Assembly: GCA_902632515.1 (NCBI GenBank)
Contig: CACPDA010000001.1
Span: forward strand, 38,848 to 102,847
Length of the DNA: 64,000 bases
Source: an uncultured Pelagibacteraceae bacterium
Lineage (GTDB): Bacteria > Pseudomonadota > Alphaproteobacteria > Pelagibacterales > Pelagibacteraceae
Direction of reading: 5' to 3'
The notes below the pieces were generated by a model that was not told where the DNA came from, did not search any database, and was given only the letters and a program-made list of their open reading frames with translations. The translations under genes were made by a program, and so were the position numbers. Each line of letters opens with the position of its first letter. Position 1 is the stretch's first letter. Below are positions 49,102 to 58,554 of this stretch, piece by piece.

Positions 49102-49971
49102 TTATTTATTAATTGGTTTTATTTTTCCACGAGGTCGAACCTTTTTTAAACCTTCAGCCACAACTGTATCCCCTTCATTGAGACCAGAAATTATCTCAAT
49201 ACTCTTATTACCTCTAAGGCCTGTTTTTACCTCTGTTTTATCAACAATATTTTCCTCATTTACTTTATAAACATAGGACTTGTCTCCCTCTACCATTACA
49301 CTGGTGTCGGGTACACTTAATGCATTTCTTAAATTAAATTTAACTCTTACTTCTAATAAAGATCCTGAAATTAACTCTAACTCTTTATTTTCAATCTTGA
49401 TACGAGATAAAAGACTTCTAGTATCAGCATTTATTCTGCTTGAAACAAAATCTATTTTTCCTGAGAAAATTTTATTTTTAAAACTTGATAATTTGACCTC
49501 AACAGGAAGACCTTTTTTTATAAAAGCAGAATAATTTTCAGGAATTTTTATATCTGAATAGATAGTAGAGTTATCATCAAGCGTAATAATAAATATATTA
49601 TTTGACACCAGTATATCTTCTGTAAGCCCTGTATATCCTAGCGCTCCATTAAACGGGGCTAAAATATTACCACTTTTTAATTTGATTAAAATCTCGCCTT
49701 TCTTGACATAGTTTTTTAATTTTAGGTCTTCAAATAAATCATCTTTTTTGATTTTAAAAGTTTCTGACCTTTTTGAAATTGCAGTGCCAAAAGTATCAAC
49801 TTTTTCTGAGAATTCTTTTTGAATAACTTTTGTAACTATAATCCCTGGAGGAGGTATTTTGCTGAATTTCTTTTTAAAATGATTTGCAATCATTGTTCTT
49901 CCAACAATTACAACTGCAATAATTAAGAAAAATATTAGTATTATAGAAATAGTTTTTGTAGATTTTTTCAT
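49102..49971 (-). CDS. RND efflux periplasmic adaptor subunit
   Basis: Membrane-fusion protein linking the pump to an outer-membrane channel. A membrane anchor occupies residues 7-28. The short lipoyl-like half (KVDTFGTAISKRSETF and KKGEILIKLKSGNILAPFNG) is followed by beta-barrel and membrane-proximal domains ending LNEGDTVVAEGLKKVRPRGKI. At 289 residues it is short. The alpha-helical hairpin between the lipoyl halves is almost absent, which suggests a compact adaptor. Its stop adjoins the permease start. Confidence 0.85.
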   Translation of the reverse strand: MKKSTKTISIILIFFLIIAVVIVGRTMIANHFKKKFSKIPPPGIIVTKVIQKEFSEKVDTFGTAISKRSETFKIKKDDLFEDLKLKNYVKKGEILIKLKSGNILAPFNGALGYTGLTEDILVSNNIFIITLDDNSTIYSDIKIPENYSAFIKKGLPVEVKLSSFKNKIFSGKIDFVSSRINADTRSLLSRIKIENKELELISGSLLEVRVKFNLRNALSVPDTSVMVEGDKSYVYKVNEENIVDKTEVKTGLRGNKSIEIISGLNEGDTVVAEGLKKVRPRGKIKPINK

Positions 49972-49974
49972 TTA

Positions 49975-50787
49975 TTAAATTATTCCGTATTCAGCCCAAG
50001 AGCCATCATAAATACAAGGACGATATTTATCATTTATCAAAGAATATGCTAGTGCCAATACACTAGCTGTAACACCCGAGCCACATGAAAATACCATATT
50101 TTGACTGAGATTGATTTTTAAAGACTTAAATTTCTTTAAGATTTCATCTTTACTCATAAATGTATGGTCTTCATTAATTAATTCTGAATATGGTAAACAA
50201 AAAGAATCTTTTATTGAACCACTTCTCAGACCTTTTCTTGGTTCAGGAACCTTACCTTCAAATCTATCTCTACTTCTTGCATCGATAACATAAAATTCAT
50301 TTTTATTTATATTTTCATCTATCTGCTTTTTACTTTTGACTAGGGCAGTATTTTCTATACATGAGTATTCTGAGGTTTTAGCAATGACTATTTTATTATT
50401 TGTAATTTTATTTTCTTTATTCCATTTTTTTAATCCCCCATTCAAAACATGTACTAGTTTTGGATCATGCCCAAAATAAATAAAGTTATACCAACAACGA
50501 CAAGCACTAATTACATCTGAATTATCATAAATTATGATTTTATCGTTTTGACCAATTCCCATTTGAGACACTATTTTTTCCCAATCTTGTTTGCTAGTAA
50601 GCATGTGTGGAAGATTAGTATTTTTTTTTGAATTTTTATCTAAATCAAAAAAAATAGCACCTGGAATATGTTTTTTTTTATATTCATCAAATCCATTTCT
50701 TTTAGTTTGAGGCATATGCCAGGAACAATCAAGGATTTTAACTTTATCAAGATTATTTAATAACCAGTCTGTTTCTACTAATGACAT
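49975..50787 (-). CDS. sseA: 3-mercaptopyruvate sulfurtransferase (tandem rhodanese)
   Basis: Two rhodanese domains (about 1-135 and 150-270). The first has LLNNLDKVKILDCSWHMP and HIPGAIFFDLD. The second ends with the active-site loop VFSCGSGVTAS (Cys235), whose CGSGVTA sequence favours mercaptopyruvate over thiosulfate. FYVIDARSRDRFEG and AEYG near the end are typical. 270 residues. It starts one base after msrA ends, so sulfur metabolism and repair genes share a transcript. Confidence 0.92.
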   Translation of the reverse strand: MSLVETDWLLNNLDKVKILDCSWHMPQTKRNGFDEYKKKHIPGAIFFDLDKNSKKNTNLPHMLTSKQDWEKIVSQMGIGQNDKIIIYDNSDVISACRCWYNFIYFGHDPKLVHVLNGGLKKWNKENKITNNKIVIAKTSEYSCIENTALVKSKKQIDENINKNEFYVIDARSRDRFEGKVPEPRKGLRSGSIKDSFCLPYSELINEDHTFMSKDEILKKFKSLKINLSQNMVFSCGSGVTASVLALAYSLINDKYRPCIYDGSWAEYGII

Positions 50788-50788
50788 C

Positions 50789-51232
50789 TTATCTTTTTTC
50801 TAAATATTTTTGGTGGTATTCCTCTGCAGCACAATAATTTTTTAACAACGTAATTTTAGTTACAATTCTCCCTGATAGTTTTTTATTTGTTTCATTAAGC
50901 ACCTCTTCAGCAATTTTTTTTTGATTATCATTCAAGTAAAATATTTCACTCCTATACTGGGTTCCAAAATCTGGTCCTTGAGAATTTAAAGTTGTGGGGT
51001 CATGAATTTCAAAAAAAATATTTAATATTCTTTCATATGAAATAATTTTTTCATCAAAATCAAGTTTTACAACCTCTGCATGATTGGTATTACCTGTGCA
51101 CACTTCTTTATATGTTACTTTTGAACTATTCCCCCCACAATAACCAACTTCAGTTTTGATGATACCGTCAATTTTGCTGAATTTGATTTCAGGTCCCCAA
51201 AAGCATCCAAGAGCTAATACTGCTATTTCCAT
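50789..51232 (-). CDS. msrA: Peptide-methionine (S)-S-oxide reductase MsrA
   Basis: Repairs oxidised methionine. The catalytic cysteine is Cys10 in LGCFWGPEIKF. GYCGGNSSKVTYKEVCTGNTNHAEVV and FFEIHDPTTLNSQGPDFGTQYRSEI follow the family closely (read in pieces). At 147 residues it is a compact form without the N-terminal extension. A C-terminal cysteine in KNYCAAEEYHQKYL is a possible resolving residue. Divergent from the DMT transporter gene. Confidence 0.94.
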   Translation of the reverse strand: MEIAVLALGCFWGPEIKFSKIDGIIKTEVGYCGGNSSKVTYKEVCTGNTNHAEVVKLDFDEKIISYERILNIFFEIHDPTTLNSQGPDFGTQYRSEIFYLNDNQKKIAEEVLNETNKKLSGRIVTKITLLKNYCAAEEYHQKYLEKR

Positions 51233-51267
51233 TGATTATAACTTAAATTAATTTACAAATTATTCAT

Positions 51268-52152
51268 ATGCTCAGTAAAAATCAATTGGGATTTTTGTAC
51301 ATGTTTCTATCCATTTGTGCATTTTCTGTAATGGATGTAATTGTAAAATGGTCGGTAGATTATCCAATAGGTCAAGTTTTGTTTTTTAGAGGTTTTTTTG
51401 GTATCATTTTTTATTTTTTTATAATACCCAGAGATAGATTCCATAATTTTTATGTTACCAAAAGAGCTGGTTTACATTTTTTAAGGTGTTTCTCTGGATT
51501 AATAGCTTTAGTAGCAATATTTATTGCACTAAGAAGTTTGCCATTAGCAACAGTTGTAAGTATATCTTTTGCAGCACCAATTTTTACAACAATTTTTTCA
51601 ATTTTTTTATTAAATGAGAAAGTAGGTATGTATAGATGGCTTGCAGTAATAATTGGATTTGTTGGTATTTTAGTTATTACTGAACCTGGAATAAGCTCTC
51701 TTAACATCTTTTATATTTTTCCTATAATTTTTTGTTTAGGTCTTTCATATGTTGCAATAGCGATAAGACAATTATCATCAACAGAACCCGTATGGTTAAT
51801 TTCATTTTATTTCTCTTTATCTATAACTTTACTGAGTTTTGTAACTATTCCGTCTGGTTGGGTAATGCCAGACTTCAAAGATTTTTTAATTTTATCAATG
51901 GTAGGAATATTTGGTGGGGTAGCTAATTTATGGTTAGGACAATCATACAAATATTCTGAAGTTTCCTTAGTTACACCCCTTAAATATTTGGCATTGTTAT
52001 TCGCAATAATATTTGGTTATTTCATTTGGAATGAAATTCCAACAATTAAGACTTTATTTGGTGCATTGTTGGTCATTGTTTCTACAATGATAATTTTTAG
52101 AAGAGAAATTTATAATAAGAAGCTTATTACTTCAAAAACTATAAATGACTAA
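51268..52152 (+). CDS. DMT-superfamily (EamA) transporter
   Basis: A 294-residue membrane protein with ten predicted hydrophobic segments in two EamA repeats. FSVMDVIVKWSVDYPIGQVLFFRG and LRSLPLATVVSISFAAPIFTTIFS with LGEKVG-like LLNEKVGMYRW are classic for the first repeat. The second has QSYKYSEVSLVTPLKYLALLFAIIFGY. Family members export or import metabolites such as amino acids or nucleobases; the substrate here is unknown. It overlaps the downstream glycosylase gene by 8 bases. Confidence 0.85.
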   Translation: MLSKNQLGFLYMFLSICAFSVMDVIVKWSVDYPIGQVLFFRGFFGIIFYFFIIPRDRFHNFYVTKRAGLHFLRCFSGLIALVAIFIALRSLPLATVVSISFAAPIFTTIFSIFLLNEKVGMYRWLAVIIGFVGILVITEPGISSLNIFYIFPIIFCLGLSYVAIAIRQLSSTEPVWLISFYFSLSITLLSFVTIPSGWVMPDFKDFLILSMVGIFGGVANLWLGQSYKYSEVSLVTPLKYLALLFAIIFGYFIWNEIPTIKTLFGALLVIVSTMIIFRREIYNKKLITSKTIND

Positions 52153-52780
52153 AATTCCTAAGTATTGGAATAAAGCTAAAAAATATCTTTCAAAAAAAGA
52201 TAAAACAATGTCAAATTTGATTAATAAATATAAATCTCCATCTGAAACAACTCTTACATCAAGAAAAGATATTTTTTATTCATTGTGTAAAAGTATAATT
52301 GGTCAACAAATTAGTGTAGCAGCAGCTGATTCAGTTTTTAAAAAATTTAGATTGGCATGTGATAGTAAGATTAATATCTATAAAGTTTTAAAATTAAAAA
52401 ATTTACAATTAAGAAAATGTGGATTGAGTAAGCAAAAAGTAAATGGAATTAAAAATTTAGCGTTACAAATTTCAAATAAAACTTTTAAACCAAAATTAAT
52501 TAGTAAAATGAATGATGAAGAAGCAATAGAATATCTTTCAAATCTAAAACAAATTGGAAGATGGTCAGCAGAAATGATTTTGTTATTTACTTATAACAGA
52601 CCTAATATTTGGCCTATTCAAGATATTGGTCTTTTAAGAGCAATTTCAAAAAATTATAAAAAAAAATATTTGCCTCCTGATAAGTTTGTGTCATTATTAA
52701 AAAAAAGATTTTCACCTTATTGTTCTGTAGCTACATGGTATTTGTGGAGAAGTATAGATCCTAAACCTATTCAGTACTAA
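52145..52780 (+). CDS. alkA: DNA-3-methyladenine glycosylase II-like (HhH-GPD family)
   Basis: Base-excision repair glycosylase. CKSIIGQQISVAAADSVFKKF matches the family opening. The helix-hairpin-helix is LKQIGRWSAEMI (134-145), and the catalytic Asp160 lies in IWPIQDIGLLRA. At 211 residues it has the short AlkA form without the N-terminal beta domain, and no iron-sulfur cluster cysteines are seen. It overlaps the transporter gene by 8 bases and the opposing DUF1330-like gene by 14. Confidence 0.88.
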   Translation: MTKIPKYWNKAKKYLSKKDKTMSNLINKYKSPSETTLTSRKDIFYSLCKSIIGQQISVAAADSVFKKFRLACDSKINIYKVLKLKNLQLRKCGLSKQKVNGIKNLALQISNKTFKPKLISKMNDEEAIEYLSNLKQIGRWSAEMILLFTYNRPNIWPIQDIGLLRAISKNYKKKYLPPDKFVSLLKKRFSPYCSVATWYLWRSIDPKPIQY

Positions 52781-53066
52781 ATCCCTCAACAATTTGCATG
52801 TGTCTTTTGGTTGTCTTCTTGGCAAGGCCCCATCCATCTTGATATTCTTTTGAGTTATGACACTTCAGAGCAATATCGTAACTTGGAAATTCCCAAATAA
52901 CTGTTCTAAGAAAATTGTCACCATCAAAAGTTTCATACTGACCTCCTCGTACAAGAGGTTTGCCACCAAAACTTTTTATAATAGGAGTAACATTTTCTGC
53001 ATATTTCTTTAAATTTTCTTGATTATCTACTTTGAAATACAAACTTATCCAGTAACCTTTTTTCAT
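52767..53066 (-). CDS. DUF1330 family protein
   Basis: A 99-residue ferredoxin-like alpha-beta protein. GYWISLYFKVDNQENLKKYAENV, GGKPLVRGGQYE and VIWEFPSYDIALKCHNSKEYQ match DUF1330 proteins, whose biochemical role is unknown. A single gene. Its start is 56 bases from the divergent cytochrome c gene, and its 3' end overlaps alkA. Confidence 0.8.
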   Translation of the reverse strand: MKKGYWISLYFKVDNQENLKKYAENVTPIIKSFGGKPLVRGGQYETFDGDNFLRTVIWEFPSYDIALKCHNSKEYQDGWGLAKKTTKRHMQIVEGFSTE

Positions 53067-53122
53067 TTATAATTAATTGTTTTCAATTTGTTTATAATAT
53101 AAAAATTTCACTATAAAATTAA

Positions 53123-53434
53123 ATGAAATTTTTTATTTACTTCTTAATTGTTATTAAAATTATTGCAATTCAAAGTGTATTAGCAGATGAAATTTTTTTA
53201 AAGGGTAAAGATATCTTTTTAAATTCTGGTAATTGTTCTACATGTCATTCATTAAAAGATGCAAATTCTTATGCGAATATAGGTCCAAATTTAAATGAAA
53301 TTCGACCAGTTTTAGAACGTGTTTACACTGTGGTCATGAATGGAGCAGGAGTGATGCCATCTTATCAGGGAATTTTAACTGAGGAAGAAATGAAAGCTGT
53401 TTCATACTACGTATCTGAAAGCGCAAATAATTAA
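53123..53434 (+). CDS. Soluble c-type cytochrome
   Basis: A 103-residue periplasmic monohaem cytochrome c. A signal peptide (1-21, cleavage likely after SVLA) precedes the haem-binding site CSTCH (Cys38, Cys41, His42). The sixth ligand is probably Met78 in GAGVMPSYQG. GKDIFLNSGNCSTCHS, IGPNLNEI and LTEEEMKAVSYYVS are typical of small class I cytochromes. It stands at the edge of the urate/xanthine gene cluster, and its 3' end overlaps uraD by 4 bases. It may receive electrons from PuuD, which lacks its own cytochrome domain here; that link is inferred. Confidence 0.88.
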   Translation: MKFFIYFLIVIKIIAIQSVLADEIFLKGKDIFLNSGNCSTCHSLKDANSYANIGPNLNEIRPVLERVYTVVMNGAGVMPSYQGILTEEEMKAVSYYVSESANN

Positions 53435-53928
53435 ATTTTTAATATATCCTCTAATCGAACTGATGCAATTCTTTTAACTTGAACTTTTGCTTCATCAAAT
53501 TCAATTTTAGAACTGTTTTTTATTCTATCTCTAAAGCTATTTAAAATTTCATTTTTATTTTTATCTTTCACAGCAATTATAAAAGGAAATCCAAATTTTT
53601 TTTTATATTCTGCATTTAATTTTTCAAATTCCTCTAACTCCTCTTTTGAGCAATCGTTTAATTTTGCTGCAGCTTGTTCTTTAGAGGAAAAAGAAGTTAA
53701 CTTTTTCTCAATTGCTAATTCAGGATGTAAATTGAAGATTTTGATTATCTTTTCATTATTACTATTTTCATAAATATTCATCATTTTTACGATCAAATCA
53801 TTTGAGTCTTTAAAAGGTTTTAAATTAAAAACCTCATCTGCAATCCAATCTGATTTTTCAAATATATTTCCAAAAATGGATAAGAATTCTTTTTTTGTAA
53901 GTAGGTTAATATTCTTAGTTAATTTCAT
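53431..53928 (-). CDS. uraD: OHCU decarboxylase
   Basis: Decarboxylates 2-oxo-4-hydroxy-4-carboxy-5-ureidoimidazoline to (S)-allantoin, the last step of urate breakdown. The catalytic His68 is in FNLHPELA with Glu70. SSKEQAAAKLNDCSKEEL and NAEYKKKFGFPFIIAVK are family signatures. The C-terminus has ARVRLEDI-like IASVRLEDILKI. 165 residues, usual. It is the only minus-strand gene of the urate cluster, divergent from uraH with 64 bases between them. Confidence 0.93.
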   Translation of the reverse strand: MKLTKNINLLTKKEFLSIFGNIFEKSDWIADEVFNLKPFKDSNDLIVKMMNIYENSNNEKIIKIFNLHPELAIEKKLTSFSSKEQAAAKLNDCSKEELEEFEKLNAEYKKKFGFPFIIAVKDKNKNEILNSFRDRIKNSSKIEFDEAKVQVKRIASVRLEDILKI

Positions 53929-53992
53929 TAGTGTTTGAATATAAGATTTAATATATTTATTATGTAATTTTTGTATAGTATATAACTAATAT

Positions 53993-54343
53993 ATGACCAA
54001 ACTGACAACACATGTTCTTGATATATATTCTGGAAAACCAGGTAAAGGAATTAAAGTAGATTTGTACTTTATTTTAGCAGAAAGCAGAAAAAAAATTAAA
54101 AGTATTGTCTTAAATAGTGATGGTCGGGCTGATCAACCCTTAGTCGAAAATGATGAATTTAAAATAGGTAAATACGAATTAATATTTTTTGTAGGAGACT
54201 ATTTTAAGAATATTACAAAAAAAAATGACTTAAAATTTTTAGATGATGTTGTGATTAGATTTGGTATATCAAATAATAAAGAACATTATCATGTTCCATT
54301 GTTAGTTTCACCATGGAGTTATTCAACTTATAGAGGAAGCTAA
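53993..54343 (+). CDS. uraH: 5-hydroxyisourate hydrolase (transthyretin-related)
   Basis: Hydrolyses 5-hydroxyisourate, the product of urate oxidation. LTTHVLDIYSGKPGKGI is the N-terminal signature with His7. HYHVPLLVSPWSYSTYRGS ends in the diagnostic YRGS tetrapeptide. 116 residues. No signal peptide, so cytoplasmic. First plus-strand gene of the run uraH-xdhA-xdhB-guaD-puuD-gpt, and overlaps xdhA by one base. Confidence 0.95.
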   Translation: MTKLTTHVLDIYSGKPGKGIKVDLYFILAESRKKIKSIVLNSDGRADQPLVENDEFKIGKYELIFFVGDYFKNITKKNDLKFLDDVVIRFGISNNKEHYHVPLLVSPWSYSTYRGS

Positions 54344-55779
54344 TGGTTTCCGATACAATACAATTTTTATTTAGTAATAAAATTTATAAAATCAAAAATC
54401 CTGACCCAAATAAAACAATTTTAAATTTTATTCGTAATGACTTAAAATTGACTGGAACAAAAGAAGGTTGTGCTGAGGGCGGTTGTGGAGCATGCACAAT
54501 TGTATTAGGTGAATTAAATAAAAATAAGATAATTTATAAATCTATAAATGCTTGTATTAGTTTTTTACCCACCCTAAATGGTAAACAATTAATTTTAATT
54601 GAAGACCTGGTTTGTGAAAATAAACCCCATATGGTCCAGGAAGCAATGGTCAAATTTCATGGATCTCAATGCGGATTTTGTACGCCAGGCTTTACGATGT
54701 CTTTATTCTCAATGCAAAAAAATTATAAACTTATCAATAATGAGATAATCGAAGAGGCTTTGTCCGGAAATTTATGCAGATGTACAGGATATAGACCAAT
54801 AATTGATGCAGCAAAAAGTTTAAATAATAAAAAAGATCAAGATCACTTTAAAAAAAATCAAAATAAAACTATTAAATTATTAAAAAAGATAAAAGACATT
54901 GATATTGAAATAAACCATCTAGGTAGAAAATTTTTTGCACCGAAAACCATACCAAACTTAAGAAAAATATTAAAAAAATACCCCGATGCAAAAATCTTGA
55001 GTGGAGGAACAGATCTTTCTCTTGAGGTAACTAAATTTAGAAAAGATATTAAAACGATTGTTTCATTGAATTCTATTAACAAACTGAACTTTGTAAAAAA
55101 AACTAAAAATTTGATAGAAATTGGAGCTACAACCTCACTTTTTGATTTTCAAAATCTTATAAAAAAATATTTTTTAGACTTTTATGATATACTTAAAAGA
55201 TATGGTTCACTTCAAATTAGAAATGTAGGCACTATTGCTGGGAATATTGCAACTGCCTCCCCTATAGGCGATACACTTCCGTTATTACTATCATTAAATG
55301 CAAAAATTGTAATTCAAGGGATAAACAAAAAAAAAATTTATTCTTTAAATCAATTTTTCATATCTTATAGAAAAACAAAACTAAAAAAAGGTGAATTTAT
55401 CTATTCAATAAAGATCCCTCTAGATAAAGAAAATATATTTAAAGCTTATAAAATTTCAAAAAGATTTGACGATGATATTTCATCTGTATGTGGTTCATTT
55501 AGTTTTTTGATAAAAAAAAATAAGATTACAAAAGCTTCTATTGCTTATGGAGGAATGTCTGAAATTCCAAAAAGAGCAGTAATCATTGAAAAAAATTTAA
55601 TAAATTCTGAATTCTCAGAAAATACATTCAATAGAGCTGTAAATTTCATGGATAAAGATTTTTCACCTTTAGATGATATGCGAGCAAGCAGAAACTATAG
55701 ATTAACTGTTGCAAAAAATTTATTGTTAAAAGCTTTTTATGAAATTAATGACAAAAAAAATATAAGAATACACTCATGA
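54343..55779 (+). CDS. xdhA: Xanthine dehydrogenase small subunit (2Fe-2S and FAD)
   Basis: Electron-transfer subunit of xanthine dehydrogenase. The plant-type 2Fe-2S domain has Cys43, Cys48, Cys51 and Cys71. The second cluster domain has CGFC (Cys110, Cys113) and CRC (Cys145, Cys147). A FAD domain follows (about 190-360: LSGGTDLSLEV and RNVGTIAGNIATASPIGDT), then the CO-dehydrogenase flavoprotein C-terminal domain. 478 residues, matching the two-subunit bacterial enzyme. It overlaps xdhB by 4 bases (ATGA). Confidence 0.95.
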   Translation: MVSDTIQFLFSNKIYKIKNPDPNKTILNFIRNDLKLTGTKEGCAEGGCGACTIVLGELNKNKIIYKSINACISFLPTLNGKQLILIEDLVCENKPHMVQEAMVKFHGSQCGFCTPGFTMSLFSMQKNYKLINNEIIEEALSGNLCRCTGYRPIIDAAKSLNNKKDQDHFKKNQNKTIKLLKKIKDIDIEINHLGRKFFAPKTIPNLRKILKKYPDAKILSGGTDLSLEVTKFRKDIKTIVSLNSINKLNFVKKTKNLIEIGATTSLFDFQNLIKKYFLDFYDILKRYGSLQIRNVGTIAGNIATASPIGDTLPLLLSLNAKIVIQGINKKKIYSLNQFFISYRKTKLKKGEFIYSIKIPLDKENIFKAYKISKRFDDDISSVCGSFSFLIKKNKITKASIAYGGMSEIPKRAVIIEKNLINSEFSENTFNRAVNFMDKDFSPLDDMRASRNYRLTVAKNLLLKAFYEINDKKNIRIHS

Positions 55780-58079
55780 GAAATGAAGAGTTATTGAAAG
55801 GTCAAAGTATTCCACATGATAGTGCAAATAAGCACGTAACTGGGCTAGCTCAATATACTGACGATATTAGTGAGCCTTTAAATACATTACACGGGGCTAT
55901 TGGATGGAGTAAAAAAGCTCATGCAATAATTAAAAAAATTGATTTAAAGGATGTTAAAGAAAGCGATGGTGTAATATCTGTTGTTTCTTATAAAGATATT
56001 CCTGGCCGAAATGATGTAGGTCCAGTATTTGATGGAGATCCAATATTTCCAAAAACAAAAGTTGAATATTTTGGTCAACCTTTATTCGCTGTTGCAGCTA
56101 TTTCAACTGAATTAGCAAGAAAAGCTGTTTTAAAGGCTAAAGTTAGTTATCAAGAACTTGAACCTATTGTTACTATTGAGGACGCACTAAAAAAAAATAA
56201 TCTTTTATTTGAACCTAGAATAATTAAGAAAGGTGATCCTCAAAGCAAAATAATTAAATCAAAAAATAAATTAAAAGGAAAATTTAATACTGGAAGCCAA
56301 GAACATTTTTATTTAGAGGGTCAGGTTTGCCTAGTTATTCCTCAAGAGGATAATAATCTAACTGTTTATAGTTCTACACAACATCCATCTGAGACTCAGC
56401 AAATTGTAGCAAAGATGTTAAAACAAAAAAGCAATTCAATCACTGTCATGGTTAGAAGAATTGGAGGTGGATTTGGAGGTAAAGAGACAAATTTTATGAC
56501 AGCTGCAATTTGTGCGTTGTTATCTCATAAAACAGGTAGACCAATAAAATTAAGACTAGATAGAGATGATGATATTATTATAACTGGTAAAAGACATGAT
56601 TTTTATTCTGAATATGAAGTTGGTTTTAATGACAATGGTAAAATAGAGGGCTTGAAGTTAAAACTAGCTTCTAGATGCGGCATGTCACCTGATTTGTCAT
56701 ATGCTATTAATGAAAGAGCATTGTTGCATTTAGATAATGCTTATTATCTCTCTGATTTAGAAGTACAAAACTATCTTTGTAAAACTAATACCTCTTCTTC
56801 GACTGCGTTCAGAGGTTTTGGTGGTAACCAGGGAATGATGGCTATAGAAAATATTGTTGATAATATTGCAAGATTTCTAAAAAAAGATCCAAGTGAAGTT
56901 AGAAAAAATAATTTTTATGGTCGTAATGAGAGAAACACTACTCATTATGGAATGAAAATTAATGATAATGTAATACATGATATTTATAAAAATTTGTTAG
57001 ATAAGTCAGATTATAAAAAAAGATATCGAGAAATCAGAAATTTTAATTCAAAAAATAAATTTAAGAAAAAAGGAATAGCATTAACCCCTGTAAAATTTGG
57101 TATTTCTTTTACAACAATTCATTTAAATCAAGCTGGAGCATTGGTGCATATATATACTGATGGTAGTGTTTATTTAAATCACGGAGGAATAGAAATGGGC
57201 CAGGGCACTCATACAAAAATTGCTCAGCTTGTTGCTAATACTTTTGGTTTACCGTTTGAAAAAGTTAAGATTTCTTCAACAAACACTTCTAAGGTTCCAA
57301 ATACATCTGCAAGTGCTGCGTCTTCAACTACTGATTTGAATGGTGCTGCCACTTTAAATGCAGCAGGGAAAATTAAAAAAAATTTAAATGATTTTATTAG
57401 AGATAAGTACAAAATTTATTCAAATACTGAGCCTACTTATAAAAATCAGTATATATATTTTGGAAATAGATCATTTAAATTTAAAAAAATAATAGAAGAA
57501 GCTTATTTAAATAGAGTTTCATTATCCTCATCAGGATTTTATTCAACTCCAAAAATTAATTTTGACAAAAAAAAATTCTATGGAAGGCCATTTTATTATT
57601 TTTGTTATGGTGCAGCAGTTACGGAAGTTACAATCGATACACTTACTGGAGAGAATATAATTGACAGAGTTGATGTAGTTCACGATGCAGGAAATGCAAT
57701 TAATCCTGCACTCGAACTTGGTCAAATAGAGGGTGGTTTTGTTCAAGGCCAAGGATGGTTAACAATGGAAGAGGTAGTTTGGGATAAATTTGGAAAACTA
57801 AAAACTTTTTCACCTTCGACTTATAAAATTCCAGCAATTAGTGATACACCCAAAAAGTTTAATGTAGAAATTTTTAAGAAAGGATCTAACGTTGAGAATG
57901 TAGTAAATAAACAAAAAACAACCGGTGAACCTCCTTTGATGCTTGCAATGAGTGTCTTTTTTGCAATCAAAGACGCAATCGCCTCTTTATCCAATTATAA
58001 AAAAGTACCAGAACTAGATGCGCCAGCAACTCCAGAAAAAATATTAATGAGCATAAATAAACTTAAGAGAAAAATTTGA
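55776..58079 (+). CDS. xdhB: Xanthine dehydrogenase large subunit (molybdopterin)
   Basis: Molybdenum subunit oxidising hypoxanthine/xanthine to urate. VTGLAQYTDDISEPLNTLHG begins the a/b hammerhead domain. Cofactor-binding parts are GGGFGGKET, AFRGFGGNQGMMAIE and EMGQGTHTKIAQ. The catalytic glutamate is Glu718 in TTGEPPLMLAMS. 767 residues, complete. The molybdenum-insertion factor gene xdhC, which often follows, is not in this cluster. guaD starts 4 bases after its stop. Confidence 0.95.
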   Translation: MRNEELLKGQSIPHDSANKHVTGLAQYTDDISEPLNTLHGAIGWSKKAHAIIKKIDLKDVKESDGVISVVSYKDIPGRNDVGPVFDGDPIFPKTKVEYFGQPLFAVAAISTELARKAVLKAKVSYQELEPIVTIEDALKKNNLLFEPRIIKKGDPQSKIIKSKNKLKGKFNTGSQEHFYLEGQVCLVIPQEDNNLTVYSSTQHPSETQQIVAKMLKQKSNSITVMVRRIGGGFGGKETNFMTAAICALLSHKTGRPIKLRLDRDDDIIITGKRHDFYSEYEVGFNDNGKIEGLKLKLASRCGMSPDLSYAINERALLHLDNAYYLSDLEVQNYLCKTNTSSSTAFRGFGGNQGMMAIENIVDNIARFLKKDPSEVRKNNFYGRNERNTTHYGMKINDNVIHDIYKNLLDKSDYKKRYREIRNFNSKNKFKKKGIALTPVKFGISFTTIHLNQAGALVHIYTDGSVYLNHGGIEMGQGTHTKIAQLVANTFGLPFEKVKISSTNTSKVPNTSASAASSTTDLNGAATLNAAGKIKKNLNDFIRDKYKIYSNTEPTYKNQYIYFGNRSFKFKKIIEEAYLNRVSLSSSGFYSTPKINFDKKKFYGRPFYYFCYGAAVTEVTIDTLTGENIIDRVDVVHDAGNAINPALELGQIEGGFVQGQGWLTMEEVVWDKFGKLKTFSPSTYKIPAISDTPKKFNVEIFKKGSNVENVVNKQKTTGEPPLMLAMSVFFAIKDAIASLSNYKKVPELDAPATPEKILMSINKLKRKI

Positions 58080-58083
58080 TGTA

Positions 58084-58554
58084 ATGGCAGATAAATCAAA
58101 ATTTATGTTAAGAGCGATTGAATTATCAATTCAAAGCGCAAAAACAAAAGGTGGCCCTTTTGGTTGTGTTATTGTGAAAGATAATAAAATTATTGCAGAA
58201 GGCTTCAATCAAGTAACATCGAATAACGATCCTACTGCTCATGCAGAAATTGTTGCAATTAGAAATGCATGTAAAAACCAAAAAAATTTTTTTTTAAAAG
58301 AATGTGATTTATATTCTACTTGTGAGCCATGTCCAATGTGTTTATCAGCAATATATTGGGCTCATATAGATAATGTCTTTTATGCCAATACCAGATTAGA
58401 TGCAAAGAATATAGACTTTGATGACTCATTTATTTATTCTGAAATGAACAAAGAAATTGATGATAGAAAAATTAAGATGCATCAAATTAATCGTAATGAA
58501 GCATTAGAGGCTTTTAAGATTTGGGATAACAAAAAAGATAAAATAAAATATTGA
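58084..58554 (+). CDS. guaD: Guanine deaminase, cytidine-deaminase fold
   Basis: Zinc deaminase converting guanine to xanthine, feeding XdhAB. The zinc site is HAE (His53, Glu55 in DPTAHAEIVAIRNAC) and PCPMC (Cys83, Cys86). GGPFGCVIVKDNKIIAEG is the N-terminal signature. 156 residues, Bacillus-type GuaD rather than the larger amidohydrolase. A tRNA adenosine deaminase is the main alternative, but the xanthine dehydrogenase neighbours and the C-terminal RNEALEAFKIWDNK argue for guanine. Its stop overlaps the puuD ATG. Confidence 0.85.
   Translation: MADKSKFMLRAIELSIQSAKTKGGPFGCVIVKDNKIIAEGFNQVTSNNDPTAHAEIVAIRNACKNQKNFFLKECDLYSTCEPCPMCLSAIYWAHIDNVFYANTRLDAKNIDFDDSFIYSEMNKEIDDRKIKMHQINRNEALEAFKIWDNKKDKIKY

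Noticed and set aside
58551..58553. TTG start for puuD, and likewise TTG at 30793 and 3283
   Set aside because: An ATG follows directly in each case and, for 58554 and 30796, overlaps the previous stop as TGATG.
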